Below are positions 35,586-43,448 of a DNA stretch of 64,000 nt, piece by piece (the first letter of the stretch is position 1; each line of letters begins with the position of its first letter). The stretch spans positions 83,331-147,330 of the forward strand of contig NZ_LAVS01000002.1 of the NCBI RefSeq assembly GCF_000986865.1. The letters are read 5' to 3'. This stretch comes from Rheinheimera mesophila (GTDB lineage Bacteria; Pseudomonadota; Gammaproteobacteria; Enterobacterales; Alteromonadaceae). Below the pieces are notes generated by a model. The model was not told the origin of the DNA. It did no database searches and saw only the letters and a list, made by a program, of their open reading frames with translations. The position numbers and the translations under genes are program-made.

Positions 35586-36051
35586 GCTGTTCCTCCGGTT
35601 TGGCTGCAAAAAATAACAGACCTAATTGCGCCAATGTTTTTGAAAAGCCCACTTGCGACAACAGATAACCCAGACTGCGCCAGCACCAAAGCAGCAGGCC
35701 AGACTGTAACAGCACTAAAGCCAGAGCTGTGACAAGAATTGAGCTGCTTAGCTGAAACAGCAGATAACCGAGCAGCATTAAACTACTGCCCCACAATAAA
35801 ATTAAACCCGCACCAAAACACACCACCAGAGCAGCAGCTAAGGTGAGGCTACGTCCACTCAGTTGCCACTCTGCTGTGGCTATTTGTTGTGTCAGCTTAA
35901 GCTGAGTGCGCCAGGCCTGCTTGACTGACTGACCAATAGCTGCAAGGTGCGTCAGTTGAGCCAGGATTTGTTCCGGATCCTGAGTCAGAGCAGCCGATGC
36001 AGGCTGCTCCGGGTGTTGTGCCGGAGCTTCTGAGCGTTCGCGATAGTGCAT
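35563..36051 (-). CDS. Phage-holin-family membrane protein (YqjE-like)
   Basis: 162 residues. Residues 1-65 are soluble and helical; two strong membrane helices follow (LTLAAALVVCFGAGLILLWGSSLMLLGYLLF and ILVTALALVLLQSGLLLWCW), the layout of the YqjE/phage holin 3_6 family. E. coli YqjE is an inner-membrane protein expressed in stationary phase with YqjD. It sits 24 bases downstream of the yqjD-like gene and overlaps the yqjK-like gene, so the three form one operon. Despite the family name there is no sign of prophage. Confidence 0.78.
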   Translation of the reverse strand: MHYRERSEAPAQHPEQPASAALTQDPEQILAQLTHLAAIGQSVKQAWRTQLKLTQQIATAEWQLSGRSLTLAAALVVCFGAGLILLWGSSLMLLGYLLFQLSSSILVTALALVLLQSGLLLWCWRSLGYLLSQVGFSKTLAQLGLLFFAAKPEEQHADTKTR

Positions 36052-36075
36052 AAGACCGCCTTAGCCAGATAGCGC

Positions 36076-36393
36076 TTAATTGCGGCGCAGTAACGCGGTC
36101 AGCACTACCCCGGCCGCAAAAGCTATACCTGCGGTGGCCAGCGGGTTTTGTGCTGCTAATTCACGGGTTTTGCTGTACGACAGTTGCAACTGCTGCTTAA
36201 TTTCTTCCTGTTTATGCGCCAGGTTTTCCTGTGAACTGGCGGCAGTTTTGCGTAATGCATCTTCAGCAACAGCAGCTTTTAGCGCCACTGCATCGACGGC
36301 ATGATGCGCAGCTTCAACAGCTTTTTCTGTTACCGGTGAATTTAAGGTGCTGTTGCTTTTTGCTTGTTCAGTTGTACTTTGTGAGGTCGCCAT
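36076..36393 (-). CDS. YqjD/ElaB-like (DUF883) membrane-anchored protein
   Basis: 105 residues: a Ser/Thr/Ala-rich start, a long Ala/Glu/Lys amphipathic helix (about 20-75), then a C-terminal membrane anchor ATAGIAFAAGVVLTALL with an RRN end. TRELAAQNPLATAGIAFAAG is typical of the ElaB/YqjD family. E. coli YqjD binds ribosomes at the inner membrane in stationary phase and is RpoS-controlled; the same role here is inference. The ATG is preceded by AGGAGTG. First gene of the yqjDEK-like operon. Confidence 0.82.
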   Translation of the reverse strand: MATSQSTTEQAKSNSTLNSPVTEKAVEAAHHAVDAVALKAAVAEDALRKTAASSQENLAHKQEEIKQQLQLSYSKTRELAAQNPLATAGIAFAAGVVLTALLRRN

Positions 36394-36606
36394 AAAAAAA
36401 CACTCCTAACAATAGATGTTGAAATGCAGCAGGGTGCTGCATTTTGCATCTTAGAAAAAGCAACGGCTGTGCCAGATAAAATAGCTGAATAAAAACATTG
36501 GTTTAGCTTGTTTTTCTTTAGGCGGCGTTCTAGAGATGGCGGTAGAAGTTACCCGCTGCTGGTAATTTTTACATAGAGTATGGCGGCAGTTCTGCAGCAG
36601 AAAATA

Positions 36607-36638
36607 AAAAGCCGCAGCATTTGAAGGCTCCGGCTTTT
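36607..36638 (-). terminator. Probable terminator of the second TonB receptor gene
   Basis: Outer stem AAAAGCCG (36607-36614) / CGGCTTTT (36631-36638), with a mismatched inner stem, just past the stop of the leftward receptor gene. The minus-strand transcript ends in a T-run. Confidence 0.6.
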
Positions 36639-36654
36639 GTCACTCGGGATTAAC

Positions 36655-38991
36655 TTAGAAATCCAGTTTCAACGTCACAGTCGCTGTGCGCTCTGCACCT
36701 AAGTAGTACGCGCCTTCCTGGCCGCCCGCTAAGTAGTCTTCGTCGTTTAAGTTATTCAGCACCAACGACAGATCTATGCCTTTAAACATATCGTTTGAGG
36801 ATAAATCTTTGCTGTAGCCGACATAGAAATCCATCACAGTCGAAGCCGGAATTTCATCTTTATTGCCACCTAAAGCAGCGCCAAAGTAAGTGTCAGTGCG
36901 CTTGGCAGTTAAACCAGCACGGTACGCTTCACCCTGATAACGTAGTGACAAGCTCAGCATAGTTTCTGGTGATCCTGCGACTTTATCCCCTGCAAAAATA
37001 GCGGCAGGGTTAATGGCTGGCTGACCATCCGGGTCAAGCACCACATTGCCGTCTTGATCCAAAACTAAGGTATTGATACTTTGACTGTACTCAGCGTTAT
37101 TGCTGGTCAAGGCACTGTAAAGGCTCCAGCCCGGAGTAAATTCCCAGTTCAAGCTGGCTTCCAAACCATTGGACTCAATACCACCGACGTTGACATAAGT
37201 GCCGTCTAACTCGTTCAGGTAATCCGGGCCAGCACCATTCGCGCCGGGTTGCAGGAAGGTAATACGGTTATCAAACTGCACATCGTAATAAGTCAACGAC
37301 AGGCTTAAGTCATCGCCGAAATAACGTAAACCCAAGTCGATGTTTTCTGCAGTTTCTGCTTCCAGATTGGCGAAATCCTGATCGGTTTCTAAAATCGCAT
37401 CGCTGATGGCTTTGAAGTTTTCTGCGTAACCAGCAAAGACTTCATAGCTTTCATTTAAGCGATAAACAAAACCCAGGCTGGGTAATAAATCTGAACCACT
37501 GTCCAGTTTGCCTTCGTTGCCCGCCACTATATTGTCTTTGCGGCTGACATCAACATAAAACTGCTTCACGCCCAAAGTGACTGTTAAGTCATTCCAACTG
37601 ATTTGATCCTGCAGATAAATCTTTTGAGTGTCCGTTTCATAAGTCCGGTCGTAATGCACCCAGTACGGCTGATTGTCGAAATAGTGGTACTGTTTCGGGT
37701 CAATCACATTGTGCCAGTCGCGGCTTTCGTCGCGGTCCTGTTGTTCCAGCCAGGCACCTAACCGCAGCTCATGGTTATCCATCGCCCATTTAAGCTCTGA
37801 GGTTAAACCGTAACGGTCTTTTTCATAGTGGGTATGACGGTAGGAGGAGACGCGGGTCGCCCCTGTTAAATCTGCATTCGGGTCCAGAATAGGCTGACCA
37901 GCCGCATTGACGTATTGATAAGGCGTTAAAGTACCGTTACCTGTACCACGGCTAACCCGGTTGCCAGCAGCATCTTCGACATAGACCTGATACGGCGGCA
38001 TCCAGTCACCACGGCCGGATTGCATATGCACATAAGGGGTGACGGTCAGGTTCAGGCTGTCGGTTAAATCTGTATCCACTTTGACATAACTAAAGCTGTT
38101 TTCGCGCAAAGTAGACCAGACCTCAGCAAAGTTTTGATCGATATCCGGGTTGCCTGTCCAGACGTTAGTCAGGCGATCCCACTCCGGGTTTTCGAAAAAC
38201 TGCGCTAAAGACACAGTGTTGTAGTTGTCTTCTTCGGTGTCGTCGTAAGAAAAACGTACCGTGATAGTGGTGTTATCCAGTTCAGTCACAGTTTTTACTT
38301 CGCCGTGCAGACGGTCAGTAAACCCATTGCTGCCTGAACCTATCCATCTGTTGTTAAAGCTGTCGGATAAGCTGACATAAGCTGTGGTGTTACCAGCAAT
38401 CTGGCCTGTGTCAAAGCGGGTGTAATAACGGCGGGCATTATGATCGCCACCTGTGATACCGACCGACAGGTTTTCTTCAGCCAGTGGGTTGTTAGACACA
38501 AAGTTTAACGTTCCGCCCAGTGCATCCAAAGAGGCTGATGCAATGTCTGAGGTACCTTGTCCTACTTCTACATAAGCTGTGTTTTCGGTATCGAGGTAAC
38601 GGTTGGCTTTACTGCCACCGCCATAACCTGAACCACCATTGGGTAAACCATCAATGGTAATACCCAGTTGCTGCTCGTTCAGGTTGACGTTAAAACCGCG
38701 CATGGAGATGGTGGTAGACCAGTCATCGCCACCAAAAGCGTCACCCTGGCCTATGCTGATACCGGGCAACTGGCTGACTAAATCCAGTACGTTGCCTATG
38801 GGAGCCTTGGTATTTTTAATGGCTTCGTCTGTGCTGTTATTGGCATAGCTGATACGTTTGCCGGTAATGGCCAACACTTCGACTTCCTGCTCTGCAGCAG
38901 CCGCTGCTACCTCTTCTGCGACTACAGGCGCCGATAAACCCAGGGCTGAACTCACTGCCAAAGCGAGCAGATGTTTGTGATGTAATGCCAC
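36655..38991 (-). CDS. TonB-dependent receptor, substrate unknown
   Basis: About 778 residues. Signal peptide HLLALAVSSALGLSAPVVA; acidic/Ala stretch with TonB-box-like VEVLAITGKR; plug domain (NVLDLVSQLPGISIGQG, STTISMRGFNVN, GITIDGLPNGGSGYGGGSK, SLDALGGTLNFVSNNP); barrel ending in RTATVTLKLDF with terminal Phe. The Gly-rich plug insertion is unusual. No Fur-box-like site was seen upstream, and no transport genes adjoin, so a non-iron substrate (sugar, peptide or vitamin) is possible. An ATG at 39003 lacks a ribosome site, whereas the GTG at 38991 has GGAG six bases ahead, so I use the GTG; the first four residues differ only. Confidence 0.85.
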   Translation of the reverse strand: MALHHKHLLALAVSSALGLSAPVVAEEVAAAAAEQEVEVLAITGKRISYANNSTDEAIKNTKAPIGNVLDLVSQLPGISIGQGDAFGGDDWSTTISMRGFNVNLNEQQLGITIDGLPNGGSGYGGGSKANRYLDTENTAYVEVGQGTSDIASASLDALGGTLNFVSNNPLAEENLSVGITGGDHNARRYYTRFDTGQIAGNTTAYVSLSDSFNNRWIGSGSNGFTDRLHGEVKTVTELDNTTITVRFSYDDTEEDNYNTVSLAQFFENPEWDRLTNVWTGNPDIDQNFAEVWSTLRENSFSYVKVDTDLTDSLNLTVTPYVHMQSGRGDWMPPYQVYVEDAAGNRVSRGTGNGTLTPYQYVNAAGQPILDPNADLTGATRVSSYRHTHYEKDRYGLTSELKWAMDNHELRLGAWLEQQDRDESRDWHNVIDPKQYHYFDNQPYWVHYDRTYETDTQKIYLQDQISWNDLTVTLGVKQFYVDVSRKDNIVAGNEGKLDSGSDLLPSLGFVYRLNESYEVFAGYAENFKAISDAILETDQDFANLEAETAENIDLGLRYFGDDLSLSLTYYDVQFDNRITFLQPGANGAGPDYLNELDGTYVNVGGIESNGLEASLNWEFTPGWSLYSALTSNNAEYSQSINTLVLDQDGNVVLDPDGQPAINPAAIFAGDKVAGSPETMLSLSLRYQGEAYRAGLTAKRTDTYFGAALGGNKDEIPASTVMDFYVGYSKDLSSNDMFKGIDLSLVLNNLNDEDYLAGGQEGAYYLGAERTATVTLKLDF

Positions 38992-39206
38992 GTGAAACTC
39001 CATTTTGTTGTTTGAATTGAAGAAAACGCCATTATTCTGGAGAGCTCTGATGACAGCGCAGTGAAAGGCTGGTGACAAAATGAAGTAATTCAGATGTAAT
39101 TTTTATGAAAATAAAGTGAGGGAATTCATAGCCTGAACAGAGAAAAAACTGGAGTTTAAACAACAGTCTGGCCTATGCTGGAAGCTGGCTTTTGAAGGTG
39201 AGTTTG

Positions 39207-39935
39207 ATGCAATATTTGCTGTACATCGCAATGCTATGGATTGCCTTAGTGGCTGTTCCTTTGAAGGCACAGCAGCTACAGCTTTTAGTTGGAGTGGAAA
39301 AACCTCCTTATATAAAAAGGGCAACTCAGACTGGCTATGAACTGGAACTACTGAGGACAGTAGTGAAACGAATGGGCTTTGACAGCCAGTTTATTCATGT
39401 CCCCAATGGCAGGTTGCTGGATTTGTTCAGCGAGGGGCAGGCTGACATGGTGTCTTTACAACGCGGCTTCCCGCCGGGTTTTTATGCCACTCTGCCTTAT
39501 ATCAGTTACCAAAATATTTTGATCGTACGTCAGGATTTAGTGAAAGAGCTGGTCAAACTGAATGATTTAGCAGGGCTTAGGGTAATGGCTTTTCAAAATG
39601 CCCGCCAGTTTTTACCGCCTGAATATGCCGAGGCTATCAGGAACACCAGTAGTTACCTGGAAGTGGTGGAACAACATCAGCTACCAGCGTTATTACTGAA
39701 AAATCGGGTGGACGTGTTGGTGATGGACCGCAATATTTTCTGGCACTACTACCGCCAAACTGCCCCCAAGGACCATAGCTTGAAAGTGCTGAGTTTTTTC
39801 CAGCCCAATCACTACCATATGCTGGCCCGTACTCCGGAAGTGGCAGAGCGTTTTAATAAGGCGCTGATGGAGGTGAAACAGTCGGAGTTATTCAGCCAGT
39901 TACAGCTAAAGTATTTTGCCGAGTTAAATCAGTAG
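39207..39935 (+). CDS. Periplasmic solute-binding protein, SBP family 3
   Basis: 242 residues with a signal peptide (YLLYIAMLWIALVAVPLKA). The body is the bacterial amino-acid-binding (SBP_bac_3) fold: LLVGVEKPPYIKRATQTGYELELLRTVVKRMGF, then GQADMVSLQRG, DLAGLRVMAFQNARQF, LLLKNRVDVLVMDRNIF, and MLARTPEVAERFNKALMEV. No permease or ATPase gene adjoins, as is usual for the many orphan proteins of this type in alteromonads, which may act as sensors or as amino-acid or polar-compound binders. AAGGTGAG is spaced 8 bases from the ATG at 39207, so this is preferred to the upstream TTG at 39192. Confidence 0.82.
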   Translation: MQYLLYIAMLWIALVAVPLKAQQLQLLVGVEKPPYIKRATQTGYELELLRTVVKRMGFDSQFIHVPNGRLLDLFSEGQADMVSLQRGFPPGFYATLPYISYQNILIVRQDLVKELVKLNDLAGLRVMAFQNARQFLPPEYAEAIRNTSSYLEVVEQHQLPALLLKNRVDVLVMDRNIFWHYYRQTAPKDHSLKVLSFFQPNHYHMLARTPEVAERFNKALMEVKQSELFSQLQLKYFAELNQ

Positions 39936-39976
39936 CCAGATATGCCGAAGCGGTGTTGATTTGTAGGAGTCTTAAG

Positions 39977-40162
39977 ATGGGACGAAGATGTAAAACCTGT
40001 CGTTGTGTTGTGCATCCCATTGAAGTTAAGGTTCCAGGAACTCTTTACCCTGGCTATAAATGCCCGGTATGCGGAGCAGAAATTTCCATGGGCAGAACCA
40101 AATTTGTTGCGCTTCTAATCGGGATCCTGGTTGTGATTTGGGCCATAGCCTTTGTATTCTGA
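39977..40162 (+). CDS. Small zinc-ribbon protein with C-terminal membrane helix
   Basis: 61 residues. Four cysteines in two CxxC knuckles (CKTCRC near residue 5-10 and CPVCG near 30-34) make a rubredoxin-like zinc ribbon. The remainder is one membrane helix, FVALLIGILVVIWAIAFVF, ending the protein. The AGGAG at 39963-39967 is spaced 9 bases from the ATG at 39977, fixing the start. I do not recognise a named family. It lies 41 bases after the binding-protein gene and 43 before the DUF4174 gene on the same strand, so the three could be one transcript. Confidence 0.75.
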   Translation: MGRRCKTCRCVVHPIEVKVPGTLYPGYKCPVCGAEISMGRTKFVALLIGILVVIWAIAFVF

Positions 40163-40205
40163 ATCGGATTGGGGAGAGTGTAGGTAAAAGGAGGCGTCGA
40201 ATACT

Positions 40206-40634
40206 ATGAAAATCATGATGCGTTTCATCGCGTTGGCATTAGTAATGATCCTAAGTGGTTCCTTGTATGCTGAGCCCACTGCAACATTGTCCAGCTTGAC
40301 GAGTTTACAATGGTACAACCGCATTATTCTGGTGAATGAGTTACCAGAGTCACAGAATGTAAAAGCAGTGTTTGAGCAACATAAAACTCAGTTGCAGCAG
40401 CGGGACATAGTGTGGTTTATCTTCGACGAGCAACAGCTATTGACGAACTACAGCGGTACTTTATCGGCAGATTTTGTTGCCAGAACCAAAGAGCAGTACC
40501 AACTGATACCGGGCAAGATTATGCTGATTGGTAAAGATGGTGGCGTGAAGTTTTTGCTCGACCGGATGGATTTAGAGGCGATATTTACAGAGATTGACGC
40601 TATGCCGATGCGACAACATGAGATGCTACATTAA
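40206..40634 (+). CDS. Exported DUF4174-like protein
   Basis: 142 residues with a signal peptide (IALALVMILSGSLYA). The mature part has a thioredoxin-like secondary structure without a CxxC: RIILVNELPE, QRDIVWFIFDE, then IMLIGKDGGVKFLLDRMDL, the last being the recognisable DUF4174 block. Function unknown; related proteins are small periplasmic proteins. AAAGGAGGCG lies about 10 bases before the ATG. It is followed by a bidirectional terminator. Confidence 0.75.
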   Translation: MKIMMRFIALALVMILSGSLYAEPTATLSSLTSLQWYNRIILVNELPESQNVKAVFEQHKTQLQQRDIVWFIFDEQQLLTNYSGTLSADFVARTKEQYQLIPGKIMLIGKDGGVKFLLDRMDLEAIFTEIDAMPMRQHEMLH

Positions 40635-40673
40635 ATGGGGTGAATTGTGGTTCACTACGTTGCGTCTGGCATA

Positions 40674-40697
40674 AAAAAGGACCCGAAGGTCCTTTTT
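40674..40697. terminator. Bidirectional terminator
   Basis: Perfect 10-bp stem AAAAAGGACC / GGTCCTTTTT around a CGAA tetraloop, between the convergent DUF4174 and S10 peptidase genes. Confidence 0.85.
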
Positions 40698-40710
40698 ACC
40701 CCAAGTCAAA

Positions 40711-42249
40711 TCAATACTTAGCCGGCTGATCCGGCTTAGGTAAAGTGGCTTTGATAAAGTCACGTAAGTCCTGATTCGACTGGCGTAAGTCGTCGTAACG
40801 CAGGTACATCATATGACCGCTACGGTAGCCTTTGAAGCTTAATCTGTGTTTCATTTTGCCACTTGGGTCCAACTGCCACATATTATATTTGGCATCAAAA
40901 TAGTTGGTGGCGCCGTCATAGTAACCGGACTGAGTTAACACATGCAGGTAAGGGTTTTGTGCCATAGCCTGACGCAGGTTTTCGCCCGTATTGTCATTGC
41001 TTCTGTCCCAGGGGTGCACATTACCAAACATATTGTATTTCACGTCGGTTTTGTAATTCAGCTCGTTTTTCAGGTAGTGATTAATGGCTGGGGTAAAAGA
41101 GTGCAGCCAGGAGGTCAGTTCAGCGTTGTAATCTGGCTCTGCACCTGCATCTTTTTTGTCGATACCTAAATAACGTGAATCTAAACGGCCAACGGTCTGA
41201 CCGCGCTCACGCAGCAATTCTTTCCAGAAAAAGTCGGTATTGATATCCAGATTGTTTTGCAGCACAGCTTTGACGGATAAACCTGAATATCTGGCTACTT
41301 GTTCAGCCACCTGTTGTTTTTCAGCATCAGGCAAGGAATTGCCTTTGGCTAAAGCAGGCAGGTAGGTGTTGAGGGTAAAAGCTTCGACCTCCGGCAGATA
41401 ATCCGTTAAGTCTTTTTGCTGTAAATCGCTGGAGAGTGCCTTGTGATACCAGGCTGTGGCGGCAAAGTAGGGCAGACGGTTCGCCGCATCGACAGGACCG
41501 TCCCGTTTAATGCCTATTTCCGTCGGCGACACCAGCACCACACCGTTTAAGTACATCCACTGCTGATTTTGCAGTGCTAAAGCTAAACCTGACACACGGG
41601 TAGTACCATAGCTCTCTCCAATCAGATACTTAGGCGATTCCCATCTGTTGTAGCGACTGACAAAGGTATTGATCCATTCAGCAAGGTATTTGATGTCGGC
41701 GTTGACACCAAAAAACATTTTTTGCTGCTGCTCCGGGCTTGGCATTTTGCCATCTTTACCCGGTAAAACGCGGGAATAGGCTGTGTTGACTGGGTTTACA
41801 AACACGATGTCGGCGGTATCCAACACTGAATAAGGGTTTTGTTTTACCCCATAAGGTTGCAGCGGGTAGCCTTCGCTATCGACATTCAGTGCTTTAGGGC
41901 CTGTGTAGGCAATTTGCATCCAAACTGAAGCTGAGCCCGGACCGCCATTAAAGGAGATCAACAGCGGACGGCTTTTGCGGTCTTTGATATCCTGACGCTC
42001 GTAATAAGTATAAAAAATAGCGGCGGTTGGGTTGCCTTGCTCATCCCACACCGGCTGAGTGCCTGTGTAGGCTTTGTAGCTAAAATCTTCATCCAGCACT
42101 GTGGTGTCATGTTCGGTTACGACCACGGAGTCGGCGTCTATCTGTACCGTGGCATTGCTGGTTGTTTTGCTGTCTTGCGCCTGCACTGCAAGGCTGATAC
42201 TGGTTGCGCTCAGGCAGAGGCTGAGCAAAAGAAGCGGAATGATTTTCAT
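40711..42249 (-). CDS. Exported serine carboxypeptidase-like S10 peptidase
   Basis: 512 residues with a signal peptide (PLLLLSLCLSATSISLAVQA). An alpha/beta-hydrolase: SFNGGPGSASVWM forms the oxyanion-hole region, Ser213 (IGESYGTTRVSG) is the nucleophile, and the Asp in GYYDGATNYFDA and the His in YRSGHMMYLR complete the triad. Family S10 enzymes release C-terminal amino acids at acidic pH. Length agrees with bacterial periplasmic members. AGGGAAC precedes the ATG at 42249; an ATG 15 bases upstream is less well placed. It is divergent from an AraC-type regulator gene, which may control it. Confidence 0.92.
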   Translation of the reverse strand: MKIIPLLLLSLCLSATSISLAVQAQDSKTTSNATVQIDADSVVVTEHDTTVLDEDFSYKAYTGTQPVWDEQGNPTAAIFYTYYERQDIKDRKSRPLLISFNGGPGSASVWMQIAYTGPKALNVDSEGYPLQPYGVKQNPYSVLDTADIVFVNPVNTAYSRVLPGKDGKMPSPEQQQKMFFGVNADIKYLAEWINTFVSRYNRWESPKYLIGESYGTTRVSGLALALQNQQWMYLNGVVLVSPTEIGIKRDGPVDAANRLPYFAATAWYHKALSSDLQQKDLTDYLPEVEAFTLNTYLPALAKGNSLPDAEKQQVAEQVARYSGLSVKAVLQNNLDINTDFFWKELLRERGQTVGRLDSRYLGIDKKDAGAEPDYNAELTSWLHSFTPAINHYLKNELNYKTDVKYNMFGNVHPWDRSNDNTGENLRQAMAQNPYLHVLTQSGYYDGATNYFDAKYNMWQLDPSGKMKHRLSFKGYRSGHMMYLRYDDLRQSNQDLRDFIKATLPKPDQPAKY

Positions 42250-42506
42250 AAGTTCCCTGATCATAGTTATTTTAGTTCAGCTTATTGTTTACCCCAGCAG
42301 CATGAAAATAACCACCAGGCTTGAGACTAATAACAAAGATTCAGGTTAAAAGGGTCAGAACACTAAAAGCTGCCGCTCAAGTTGCCAGCTTGCTTTGTCT
42401 GTTGCTCCGCACTTCTTGCCTAAAAGTCCATTTGGCTAGTGTGGCTGACGCTGCTGTTGTACTCTGATTTCAGTCAGGGCTTTGAGGTTTATAGAGGAGT
42501 CACAGT

Positions 42507-43409
42507 ATGAGCAATTTAATAGAGCAACAACTTGAACAGCTAAAAGCTCAGCTTATGCCTCATCTGCCAGAATATGGCATGATACAAAGCACTATCGCTG
42601 ATTTGGTGTTGTATCGCACAGAAGTGACTACTGAGATCACTCCTGTTATCTATGAACCTTCTTTATGCATCATGCTGCAGGGCGAAAAAGAGGTTTACCT
42701 GAATAATGACCGTATTGTGTATGACCCGTTAAGTTACCTCCTTGTGCCAGTGACAGTGCCGGCCAGCGGTAAAGTAACCAAAGCCAGTCCTGAAACACCT
42801 TATCTTGCGCTTCGATTGACGATAGATTTAAAAGAACTGGCAGATTTAGTGATTGATTTAGGGGGCAGAGTCGAGCGTAGTAAGGAGCAAGTGAAAGCTA
42901 TATCTGTGGGGCGGGTGGATGAGGCGCTCTTATCCGCCATTGGTCGTCTGGTGCAGTTATTGGATAAACCTTCCGATATCCCAGTGCTTTACCCTCTGCT
43001 CAAACGTGAAATTTTATACCGCTTGTTATTGGGCGATTTAGGCAGTCAGTTACGTGATTTTATGCTGCTGGACAGTCAGGGGCATCGTATTAGTAAAGTG
43101 ATTGAAATACTTCGCAAAAAATTTAATGAGCCGCTACGGATTAAAGATTTGGCTGATGAAGTGCACTTGAGCGAATCAGCGTTGTTTCAGGCCTTTAAAG
43201 CTGTGACTGCAATGTCACCTTTGCAATATCAGAAAAAATTACGTCTGAATGAGGCGCGTCGTATCATGCTGCATGAAGGGTTAGAAGCCGCGACGGCCAG
43301 CTATAAAGTAGGTTACGAGAGTCCATCGCAATTTAGTCGCGAATACAGTCGGTTATTTGGTGCCCCACCTAAAGCTGATATCGAGAGAGTGCGTTCGCAA
43401 GGCGGTTGA
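42507..43409 (+). CDS. AraC-family transcriptional regulator
   Basis: 300 residues. N-terminal cupin-like AraC_N domain (VTTEITPVIYEPSLCIMLQGEKEVYLNNDRIVYDPLSYLLVPVTVP), which in this subgroup precedes a C-terminal double helix-turn-helix. The DNA-binding domain covers about 190-295 (KVIEILRKKFNEPLRIKDLADEVHLSESALFQAFKAVT and ATASYKVGYESPSQFSREYSRLFG). The ligand is unknown. AGAGGAG is well spaced to the ATG. It is divergent from the S10 peptidase gene across 257 bases, an arrangement common for regulators of a neighbour. Confidence 0.92.
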   Translation: MSNLIEQQLEQLKAQLMPHLPEYGMIQSTIADLVLYRTEVTTEITPVIYEPSLCIMLQGEKEVYLNNDRIVYDPLSYLLVPVTVPASGKVTKASPETPYLALRLTIDLKELADLVIDLGGRVERSKEQVKAISVGRVDEALLSAIGRLVQLLDKPSDIPVLYPLLKREILYRLLLGDLGSQLRDFMLLDSQGHRISKVIEILRKKFNEPLRIKDLADEVHLSESALFQAFKAVTAMSPLQYQKKLRLNEARRIMLHEGLEAATASYKVGYESPSQFSREYSRLFGAPPKADIERVRSQGG

Positions 43410-43416
43410 TTGACGC

Positions 43417-43440
43417 GGGTCAGAGCTGAGGCTCTGACCC
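43417..43440. terminator. Bidirectional terminator
   Basis: Perfect 10-bp stem GGGTCAGAGC / GCTCTGACCC with TGAG loop, between the convergent araC-type and amylase genes. Confidence 0.75.
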
Positions 43441-43448
43441 AGCATCGC

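Noticed and set aside
35563..36051. Phage holin annotation as evidence of a prophage
   Set aside because: The protein is a YqjE-type membrane protein in a housekeeping yqjDEK-like operon; no other phage genes are present.
36424..36442. 8-bp palindrome ATGCAGCA-ggg-TGCTGCAT upstream of the yqjD-like gene
   Set aside because: Possible operator or processing hairpin, but too short and in no clear promoter position to call.
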